5,648 nt of DNA from Defluviitaleaceae bacterium (lineage in GTDB: Bacteria; Bacillota; Clostridia; Lachnospirales; WQUN01). The stretch's first letter is position 1; each line of letters begins with the position of its first letter. The position numbers were made by a program, and so were the translations under genes. Of the stretch, positions 1-5,116 are shown piece by piece. Under the pieces are notes generated by a model. It was not told the DNA's origin and ran no database searches. It saw nothing but the letters and a program-made list of their open reading frames with translations. Location: contig WRHA01000270.1 in NCBI GenBank assembly GCA_009783395.1, positions 1 through 5,648 on the forward strand, written 5' to 3'.

Positions 1-271
1 CTTCAACACCCTGCGTGGGGTTAAAAATATCAACATAAATATGCTCTTCGCCGAGATGTGTGCGCCATGTGCCGTCATCGCTTCTGTGATAATCCAAAAA
101 CGCCGCATAAGAACCTTCGGGGGGCGGAAAACCCTCGTGCAGGTCGGCGACATCACGGAAGCGCAGAATATCGGTATCGCCCCGAAGCAAAACAAATGCC
201 AAAATCACTACGCCGACAATCGCAAAAAATATAATTTTCCCGCGTTTATTTTCAACAAATTTACCGTCCAT
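1..271 (-). CDS. Unrecognised single-pass membrane-anchored protein, N-terminal part (cut by left edge)
   Basis: I do not recognise this protein. Reading leftward from the ATG at 271-269, the frame stays open for 90 codons to the window edge. The N-terminus MDGKFVENKRGK is basic and is followed by a hydrophobic stretch at about residues 13-29 (IIFFAIVGVVILAFVLL), then a hydrophilic region beginning RGDTDILRF. This is the profile of a signal anchor with the N-terminus in the cytoplasm and the rest outside. There is no lipobox Cys and no clear cleavage site. The exposed part visible so far is acidic and aromatic (residues about 55-85, with DYHRSDDGTW and EEHIYVDIF) and shows no motif I know. 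A promoter candidate with an extended -10 lies just upstream on the same strand, and a G-rich stretch (GTGGGGGTT) could serve as a weak ribosome binding site. An opposite-strand frame over the same DNA runs into the AT-rich spacer and looks non-coding. Fairly sure of the gene, no idea of its function. Confidence 0.7.
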   Translation of the reverse strand, partial: MDGKFVENKRGKIIFFAIVGVVILAFVLLRGDTDILRFRDVADLHEGFPPPEGSYAAFLDYHRSDDGTWRTHLGEEHIYVDIFNPTQGVE

Positions 272-297
272 GCGCACGAACCCCCACTTTTTTTTAA

Positions 298-326
298 ATA
301 CTAGCACGGCTGTAACACAATTGCAA
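298..326 (-). promoter_or_regulatory. Candidate promoter of the leftward gene (extended -10)
   Basis: On the minus strand, TTGCAA (complement of 321-326) is followed by a 17-base spacer and TAGTAT (complement of 298-303). TGC immediately precedes the -10, giving an extended -10 (TGn). Each hexamer matches the sigma-70/sigma-A consensus at 4 of 6 positions. The start ATG lies about 27 bases beyond the -10. Sequence match only. Confidence 0.45.
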
Positions 327-419
327 TATTTTATTTGTAACATTCGTTAATAATTCATTTAAATTCTTACCAAAATTTATGCAATCGTACATAGTTAAAA
401 GCAATAATTTTTGTGATTT

Positions 420-484
420 TTTTATTTTTACAAGTTGGTGCGGGTAGTGTCACTACCCGCACCAACTTGTAAATAAAATTTTTT
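420..484 (+). terminator. Terminator-shaped reading of the palindrome (rightward)
   Basis: If T425 and T426 are bulged, five more pairs extend the stem outward (420-424 with 474-478), and the hairpin is then followed directly by six Ts (479-484). That is the form of a rightward intrinsic terminator. Leftward, the stem is followed by A-runs, so it would not work in that direction. No rightward gene lies upstream within the window, which makes the role doubtful: it may end an unseen short transcript or shield galE from read-through. Confidence 0.35.
427..473. repeat. Perfect 23-bp inverted repeat with one central base
   Basis: Positions 427-449 are the exact reverse complement of 451-473, with T450 as the only unpaired base. 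The inner 19 bp of each arm are fairly GC-rich (CAAGTTGGTG, then CGGGTAGTG) inside a very AT-rich spacer, so the element stands out by composition as well as symmetry. It lies between two divergently transcribed genes, 9 bases upstream of the TTGACA of the galE promoter. As RNA it would form a hairpin of about 22 bp with a 3-base loop; as DNA it could extrude a cruciform. It might be a terminator, a regulator-binding palindrome or a copy of a dispersed palindromic repeat; the window alone cannot decide. The symmetry itself is certain. Confidence 0.97.
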
Positions 485-511
485 GACATCCCTCTCTCTT
501 TAAAATAGACT
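483..511 (+). promoter_or_regulatory. Candidate promoter of the galE operon
   Basis: A perfect TTGACA (483-488), a 17-base spacer and TAGACT (506-511, 4 of 6 matches with the first T, second A and last T kept) form a good sigma-70/sigma-A-type promoter. Transcription would begin near 517-519, at the edge of the AAGGAG ribosome binding site, giving a leader of only about 14 bases. The first two bases of the -35 belong to the T-run that follows the large palindrome. Confidence 0.6.
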
Positions 512-517
512 GATAGC

Positions 518-523
518 AAGGAG
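518..523 (+). promoter_or_regulatory. galE ribosome binding site
   Basis: AAGGAG sits 8 bases before the galE ATG. It fixes the start at 532, where the protein begins directly with the nucleotide-binding strand MKILVTGG. The predicted transcription start nearly coincides with this site, so either the leader is unusually short or the real start lies upstream. Confidence 0.7.
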
Positions 524-531
524 CTGAAGGA

Positions 532-1530
532 ATGAAAATTTTGGTAACGGGCGGCGCAGGATATATTGGAAGCCATATGTGTGCGGAACTTTTGCGCATC
601 GGTCACGAAGTAGTCGCGGTCGACAACTTTTCAAACGGAACGCAGGCCGCCATTGACGGTGTGAAAAAAATTTCCGGCGCAGACTTTCCTTTTTACAAGG
701 CCGATGTATGCGACTCTGCCACGATGGAAGAAATTTTTGCGGCACAACAGACCGACTGCGTGATCCATTTCGCAGGGCTTAAAGCTGTGGGTGAATCGGT
801 TGCTATGCCGCTCGAATACTACGAAAATAATTTGATTTCGACGATGTCTCTTTGCAGTGCAATGGTCAAGTGCGGCGTTTCAAGTTTAATCTTTTCATCG
901 TCGGCGGCCACGTACAGAAGCGATAACCCCATGCCGCTTACGGAAAATTCGGTCTCCGGCGCGACAAATCCTTATGGTTGGACAAAAATTATGTGCGAGC
1001 AGATCCTGCGCGACTTTTGCATCGCAGAAAAGAATTTTTCGGTGGTGTTATTACGATATTTTAATGCGGTCGGAGCGCATGAAAGCGGCTTAATCGGTGA
1101 CTGCCCGCGTGGTATCCCGAATAATATTATGCCAAACATTTCGCAAACCGCCGCAGGGCTTCATGCCGAACTTAAAATCTACGGCAATGACTACGATACC
1201 CCCGACGGAACTTGTGTCCGCGACTATATCCATGTTTCCGATTTAATAGACGGGCATGTTCTTGCAATGGATTTCGCGGAGAAAAACAAGGGCTGCGAGG
1301 TGTTTAATCTTGGTACGGGGCGCGGTTTTTCGGTGCTTGAGCTTGTGCAAACTTTTGAAAAAACAAACGGTCTAAAACTCCCCTACTCTATCGGTCCGCG
1401 CCGTCCGGGCGATATTGCAACAATTTTCGCAAACCCCGAAAAGGCTGAAAAAATGCTAAACTTTCGCGCAAAGAAGTCGATTGAGGACATGTGCAGGGAC
1501 ACATGGAAGTTTCAAAGGAACGTTAAATGA
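532..1530 (+). CDS. galE: UDP-glucose 4-epimerase
   Basis: GalE interconverts UDP-glucose and UDP-galactose in the cytoplasm, using tightly bound NAD; it serves the Leloir pathway and supplies UDP-galactose for surface polysaccharides. At 332 residues it matches the family (E. coli 338). Visible motifs: the Rossmann turn GGAGYIG (7-13), the adenosine-ribose-binding D31-N32, HFAGLKAVGES (79-89), the catalytic SSS (122-124) and YxxxK (Y148, K152), RYFNAVGAH (175-183, with N178), PNN (196-198), VRDYIHVSD (229-237) and PRRPGD (289-294). The site equivalent to E. coli Tyr299, a gatekeeper for N-acetylated substrates, is Ile298, so specificity for UDP-GlcNAc cannot be read off. It is the first gene of the rightward operon, has its own promoter candidate and strong ribosome binding site, and its TGA overlaps the next ATG by 4 bases. 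Identity is very secure. Confidence 0.97.
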   Translation: MKILVTGGAGYIGSHMCAELLRIGHEVVAVDNFSNGTQAAIDGVKKISGADFPFYKADVCDSATMEEIFAAQQTDCVIHFAGLKAVGESVAMPLEYYENNLISTMSLCSAMVKCGVSSLIFSSSAATYRSDNPMPLTENSVSGATNPYGWTKIMCEQILRDFCIAEKNFSVVLLRYFNAVGAHESGLIGDCPRGIPNNIMPNISQTAAGLHAELKIYGNDYDTPDGTCVRDYIHVSDLIDGHVLAMDFAEKNKGCEVFNLGTGRGFSVLELVQTFEKTNGLKLPYSIGPRRPGDIATIFANPEKAEKMLNFRAKKSIEDMCRDTWKFQRNVK

Positions 1531-2618
1531 GAGAGCGAAATATCGCCGCTCTTGTTGAATATTTCGAGTCCGGTTGCAAGACAAAGCAGCTTCTCGGCGT
1601 TGAGCTTGAGCATTTTGTATTAAATAAGGAAACTCGATCTCCCCTACCCTACCACAATGGGGTGGAGGAAATTTTACGGCGTTTTTGTCCGATTTTCGGC
1701 ACGCCGATATTTTCCGACGGGCGAATTATCGGAATTGTCGGTGAAAATTCCGACATTTCCCTTGAACCCGCCGCACAACTTGAAATCAGCATCCGCCCGT
1801 CGCCGTACATCAGCGAAATCAAAAACATATATGGCGATTTTTCTGCCAAAATTTCACCGATTTTGGATGAACTAAACTGCGAGCTTGTTTGCACAGGCTT
1901 TTTGCCGAGCGGCGAGAACATGCCACTGATTCCCAAGCGTCGATACGAACTTATGGACGCTCATTTTCAAAAAACCGGCACACATGGACTGCAAATGATG
2001 AGGGGAACCGCCGCCGCGCAAATTTCAATCGACTACGAAAACGAATCGGACTTTTGCAAAAAATTCCGTGTTGCCTGTGCGTTAACGCCAATTTTCTCTT
2101 TTTTGTGCGACACAACCGGAACGATGCATCGCACGCATATTTGGCAAAATACTGATGCGGCGCGTTCGGGCATTGTGCCAAAATCGCCGGATTCCGATTT
2201 CGGTTTTTTCGATTACGCAAATTATATTTACGACATGCCGCCCATTTTCATTGTGAGAGAAAATGAGCCTGTTTACACCGCAAACAAGCCAAACAGCGAA
2301 ATTTTTGCCAACAAAAAGCTCACCCTTGCAGACATCGAACATATCACATCAATGGCGTTTCCCGATGTGCGCCTGCAAAACCGTATGGAACTACGTATGG
2401 CAGACTCATTGCCGATTGAAAAAACTCTGAATTTCACCGCCCTGCTTAAAAAAATCTTCTATAACAGCGATACCTTGGACAAATTTTCACACAAGCTCGC
2501 AGGTCTGCGAAATCCCGACATTGATATTGCAAAAAAAGCCCTTATCGAGCATGGTGAAGATGCCGAAATCTATAAAAAGCCTCTTAGAGTTTGGATAGAT
2601 GAAATGGAGAATTTATGA
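1527..2618 (+). CDS. Glutamate-cysteine ligase family protein (GCS2 type)
   Basis: Members of this family join L-glutamate and L-cysteine with ATP to give gamma-glutamylcysteine, the first step to glutathione and, via EgtA, to ergothioneine in actinobacteria. The 363 residues show the family pattern: GVELEHF (24-30, with Glu26 and Glu28 expected to bind metal/ATP), LEPAAQLEIS (79-88), PKRRYELMDAHF (136-147), GLQMMRGTAAAQISIDY (154-170), a DAARSGIVP-type segment and NRMELRMADSLPIEKT near the C-terminus. It is somewhat shorter than plant-type and EgtA enzymes, which usually exceed 400 residues. The start ATG lies in the galE stop (ATGA), with AAAGGA 7 bases upstream, and the gene ends in another ATGA with ruvA, so translation is probably coupled on both sides. 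No glutathione synthetase is present here. A ligase acting on another amine is possible; family is secure, exact product is inferred. Confidence 0.82.
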   Translation: MRERNIAALVEYFESGCKTKQLLGVELEHFVLNKETRSPLPYHNGVEEILRRFCPIFGTPIFSDGRIIGIVGENSDISLEPAAQLEISIRPSPYISEIKNIYGDFSAKISPILDELNCELVCTGFLPSGENMPLIPKRRYELMDAHFQKTGTHGLQMMRGTAAAQISIDYENESDFCKKFRVACALTPIFSFLCDTTGTMHRTHIWQNTDAARSGIVPKSPDSDFGFFDYANYIYDMPPIFIVRENEPVYTANKPNSEIFANKKLTLADIEHITSMAFPDVRLQNRMELRMADSLPIEKTLNFTALLKKIFYNSDTLDKFSHKLAGLRNPDIDIAKKALIEHGEDAEIYKKPLRVWIDEMENL

Positions 2619-3223
2619 TTGCGTATGTAAAAGGAACGCTTGCATTTGTGTATGAAAATACCGTTGTAGTTGATGTAGCAGGCGTGGGATACCTTGTAAA
2701 TGCTGCGCCTGCGACGATTGCACGAATGCCTGCACGCGGCGCGGATGTGCAGATTTTTACGTATTTCCAATCGAACGACAACGGACAATCACTGCACGGT
2801 TTTCTGACACAAGAGGAAGTGCGATTATTTACATTGCTCATATCCGTTTCGGGCATCGGGCCGAAGGTAGCTTCGTCGATTTTAGGCGCGATGTCACCGC
2901 AACAAATTATTTTAGCGATTATCGCAGAAGACGCGATCGCTTTAAGCAAAGCCCCCGGAGTGGGCAAAAAAACGGCACAACGCGTCGTTTTGGAGCTTCG
3001 CGACAAGATAAAAACCGAAGGCTCGTTTGAAGACGCACCGACGTTTTCGTCCGCCCAAAAAGGCAAACCCTCCCCGAAGCAAGACGCAACAGACGCACTT
3101 CTCGCGCTTGGTTATGGGCGCGCGGAGGCAGTGCAAGCGGTTCTTGAGGTCGCAGACGACGATTCGGCGGCGGATGCGATTATAAAGCTCGCGCTGAAAA
3201 AGCTCGCAAAAGGGGCGTTTTAA
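2615..3223 (+). CDS. ruvA: Holliday junction branch migration protein RuvA
   Basis: RuvA binds four-way DNA junctions as a tetramer and loads the RuvB motor during recombinational repair. The 202 residues equal the family length (E. coli 203). Domain I is an OB-fold beginning MIAYVKGTL with VDVAGVGYLV (19-28) and ending near LHGF (60-63). Domain II has two helix-hairpin-helix motifs, ISVSGIGPKVASSILG (76-91) and LSKAPGVGKKTAQRVVLEL (110-128), which contact the junction backbone. A low-complexity linker (about 134-153) leads to domain III (about 154-200, DATDALLALGYGRAEAV), which contacts RuvB. The start overlaps the preceding TGA as ATGA, with GGAGA only 4 bases upstream, a short spacing that favours translational coupling. 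ruvB follows after 6 bases. Identity is very secure. Confidence 0.97.
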   Translation: MIAYVKGTLAFVYENTVVVDVAGVGYLVNAAPATIARMPARGADVQIFTYFQSNDNGQSLHGFLTQEEVRLFTLLISVSGIGPKVASSILGAMSPQQIILAIIAEDAIALSKAPGVGKKTAQRVVLELRDKIKTEGSFEDAPTFSSAQKGKPSPKQDATDALLALGYGRAEAVQAVLEVADDDSAADAIIKLALKKLAKGAF

Positions 3224-3229
3224 TCAGAC

Positions 3230-4258
3230 ATGGAAGATACTCGTGCGTTTAATCCGGAAATTGACGAAGAGATCGAGCAAAAACTGCGCCCGTCGCGATT
3301 TGACGACTACATCGGGCAGGATAAAGTTAAGGAAAACATGCAAGTTTTTGTTGAGGCCGCGCTCGGTCGCGGCGAAACGCTGGATCATGTCTTGCTTTAC
3401 GGCCAGCCCGGACTCGGAAAAACGACTCTTTCCGCGATAATCGCAGGCGCGATGGGTGCACAGCTCCGCATTACAACCGGTCCGGCTATCGAGCGTCCCG
3501 GCGATATTGCCGCTATTTTAAACGATTTAAACGAGGGCGACTTTTTGTTCATCGATGAAATTCACCGCCTAAACCGCACCGTCGAGGAAATGCTCTACTC
3601 CGCGATGGAGGATTTTGTTTTTGACATAATAATCGGAAAAGGACCGGGCGCACGAAGCATTCGCCTCGAATTACCGCGCTTTACGCTAATCGGTGCAACA
3701 ACGCGCATTGGTCTCTTGACTGCGCCGCTTCGCGATCGTTTTGGCGTTGTGCATCACCTCGAGCCATACAGCGTGACGGATTTGCAGAAAATCGTAACGC
3801 GCTCATCGGCGGTTTTGGGCGTCGAAATCGAACAGCAAGGAGCGGAAGAAATCGCACGTCGCGCACGCGGAACCCCACGGATTGTAAACCGCCTGCTAAA
3901 GCGCGTTCGTGATTTTGCACAAGTAAAATTCGACGGCGTGATTACCGAAGAAGTCGCTGTTTCGTCCCTCGACAAGCTCGAAATTGACAAACTCGGTCTT
4001 GACAGCGTAGATAAAAAAATTCTCCGCGCAATAATTGAAAAATTTGGCGGCGGACCCGTCGGTCTTGACACTCTCGCCGCAAGCATTGACGAAGAGCCGG
4101 GAACCCTCGAAGACGTCGCCGAGCCATATCTTCTGCAACTCGGCTTTATCCAACGAACCCCTCGCGGCCGCACCGCAACAAATCTCGCATACAGACATTT
4201 AGGGCTTGAAAGTTTTCGCGAGCAGTCAAGTCAAATTTCACTAACGGAGGCAACATAA
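3230..4258 (+). CDS. ruvB: Holliday junction branch migration ATPase RuvB
   Basis: RuvB is the hexameric AAA+ motor that, with RuvA, pumps DNA through Holliday junctions. The 342 residues match the family (E. coli 336). Visible elements: the N-terminal [12 protein letters not shown] (19-30), Walker [10 protein letters not shown] (58-66), RuvB-specific [14 protein letters not shown] (84-97), Walker B LFIDEIH (106-112), sensor 1 GATTR (155-159), the probable arginine finger R170 in LRDRFG, sensor 2 RGTPRIVNR (213-221) and a C-terminal winged helix (about 255-330, [12 protein letters not shown] and [13 protein letters not shown]). The start is fixed because the in-frame ruvA stop lies two codons upstream and the next Met is residue 37. 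Its ribosome binding site is poor: AAAAGGGG lies 14 bases away, inside the end of ruvA, suggesting dependence on ruvA translation. The stop shares one base with the next gene. Identity is very secure. Confidence 0.98.
   Translation: MEDTRAFNPEIDEEIEQKLRPSRFDDYIGQDKVKENMQVFVEAALGRGETLDHVLLYGQPGLGKTTLSAIIAGAMGAQLRITTGPAIERPGDIAAILNDLNEGDFLFIDEIHRLNRTVEEMLYSAMEDFVFDIIIGKGPGARSIRLELPRFTLIGATTRIGLLTAPLRDRFGVVHHLEPYSVTDLQKIVTRSSAVLGVEIEQQGAEEIARRARGTPRIVNRLLKRVRDFAQVKFDGVITEEVAVSSLDKLEIDKLGLDSVDKKILRAIIEKFGGGPVGLDTLAASIDEEPGTLEDVAEPYLLQLGFIQRTPRGRTATNLAYRHLGLESFREQSSQISLTEAT
4244..4250 (+). promoter_or_regulatory. Strong ribosome binding site of the acetyltransferase gene
   Basis: ACGGAGG (GGAGG at 4246-4250) lies inside the last codons of ruvB, 7 bases before the ATG at 4258. 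It supports that start and suggests that the acetyltransferase is translated well by itself as well as by coupling through TAATG. Confidence 0.75.
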
Positions 4259-5058
4259 TGCACACAAAAAATTCTCTTATCGCTGATTTAAAAACCGCCG
4301 GAATCAACCCGAGCGGCACCCTAATGATACATTCGTCGTGTAAAAGCGTGGGAGTCGTCGAAGGCAGAGGCGACACGATTTTGGATGCTTTTATTGATTT
4401 TATGCGCGACGGACTTCTGATTTTTCCGACGCATACATGGGAATATGTAATGAATGAAGGGTTTGACGAGAACGGCGCTCCCGTTGGAAAAAACAATATT
4501 TTTGACTATGAAACCATGCCGTCGTGCGTAGGAATTTTGCCCAATTTGTTTCTAAAACGCCCGGGAGTTATCCGCTCGATGCATCCGACGCATTCTGTTG
4601 CGGCAATCGGCACAAAAGCGGCAGAATTTACCGACGGCGAGGAATTTACGCAATCACCCTGCCCGCGAAACGGATGTCACGGCAAACTGTATGACCGCGG
4701 CGCGCAAATTTTGTTTCTCGGCTGTGAATTGACAAAAAATACTTACTTGCACGGCGTAGAGGAATGGTACAATGTCCCCGGTCGATTGACGGAAAAGCCG
4801 CAGGAAATTTTTATCCGGCGCGGCGGCGAGCTTATCCCATGCCCCCAATATCGGCATCATTTTTCAGGCGGCAATGTGTCCGACAATTATGACAAAGCGG
4901 AAAAACTTTTCATCGAAAACGGCGCGGCAACGTATTGCAAAATCGGCGATGCGCACTCGGTTTTGTGTGATGCAGTAAAAATGGCGGATTTAATCGGCGA
5001 AATCCTAAAAAACGAGCCGGATTATTTTGCAAGCGGTAAGCTGAAGTCGCCATCATAA
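4258..5058 (+). CDS. Aminoglycoside N3-acetyltransferase family protein (AAC(3)-like)
   Basis: This family moves an acetyl group from acetyl-CoA to an amine; known members modify aminoglycoside antibiotics at the 3-amino group, while many chromosomal members (YokD-like) have no known substrate. The 266 residues are of family length. Motifs in order: TLMIHSSCKSVG (21-32), LLIFPTHTW (53-61), MPSCVGILPNLF (87-98), the hallmark RSMHPTHSVAAIG (106-118), SPCPRNGCHGKL (133-144), ILFLGC (151-156) and NTYLHGVEE (161-169), which holds the conserved His165 and Glu residues expected in the active site. There is no signal peptide, so the enzyme should be cytoplasmic. The gene is fused to the operon by a one-base TAATG overlap with ruvB and has no flanking mobile element, which argues for a native enzyme and not an acquired resistance cassette. 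Family secure; resistance function unproven. Confidence 0.9.
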   Translation: MHTKNSLIADLKTAGINPSGTLMIHSSCKSVGVVEGRGDTILDAFIDFMRDGLLIFPTHTWEYVMNEGFDENGAPVGKNNIFDYETMPSCVGILPNLFLKRPGVIRSMHPTHSVAAIGTKAAEFTDGEEFTQSPCPRNGCHGKLYDRGAQILFLGCELTKNTYLHGVEEWYNVPGRLTEKPQEIFIRRGGELIPCPQYRHHFSGGNVSDNYDKAEKLFIENGAATYCKIGDAHSVLCDAVKMADLIGEILKNEPDYFASGKLKSPS

Positions 5059-5100
5059 ACTCGCGGCAACGAACATAAAACTAAGTACGGGCTAAACGAG

Positions 5101-5110
5101 ACGGGGGTGA
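5101..5110 (+). promoter_or_regulatory. Extended Shine-Dalgarno of the phosphatidyltransferase gene
   Basis: ACGGGGGTGA matches the long anti-Shine-Dalgarno complement AAGGAGGTGA at 8 of 10 positions and lies 6 bases (all A) before the ATG at 5117. It decides that start over the in-frame alternatives further in. The 58-base gap after the acetyltransferase shows no hairpin with a T-run and no good promoter, so read-through from the operon is likely. Confidence 0.7.
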
Positions 5111-5116
5111 AAAAAA

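Noticed and set aside
41..304. Rightward open frame of 87 codons at the left edge
   Set aside because: It is the opposite-strand shadow of the leftward membrane protein. It has no ribosome binding site and its C-terminal part is AT-rich spacer DNA.
272..531. CRISPR array, tRNA or riboswitch in the intergenic region
   Set aside because: There is a single inverted repeat with no regularly spaced direct repeats, no cloverleaf, and too short a leader before galE for a known riboswitch.
367..606. Leftward 79-codon frame spanning the palindrome and the galE start
   Set aside because: It runs antisense through the conserved GalE N-terminus, the galE promoter and the palindrome, with no credible protein features.
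2584..3066. Leftward 160-codon open frame over ruvA
   Set aside because: Antisense shadow of a highly conserved gene; the translation has no recognisable motif and is rich in Ser, Thr and Ala as expected from reversed codons.
3754..4173. Leftward 139-codon open frame over ruvB
   Set aside because: Antisense shadow rich in Arg and Ser, lying over the conserved RuvB sensor 2 and winged-helix regions.
5059..5116. Possible terminator or promoter in the gap after the acetyltransferase gene
   Set aside because: No stem followed by a T-run and no good pair of hexamers could be found; only the ribosome binding site is supported.
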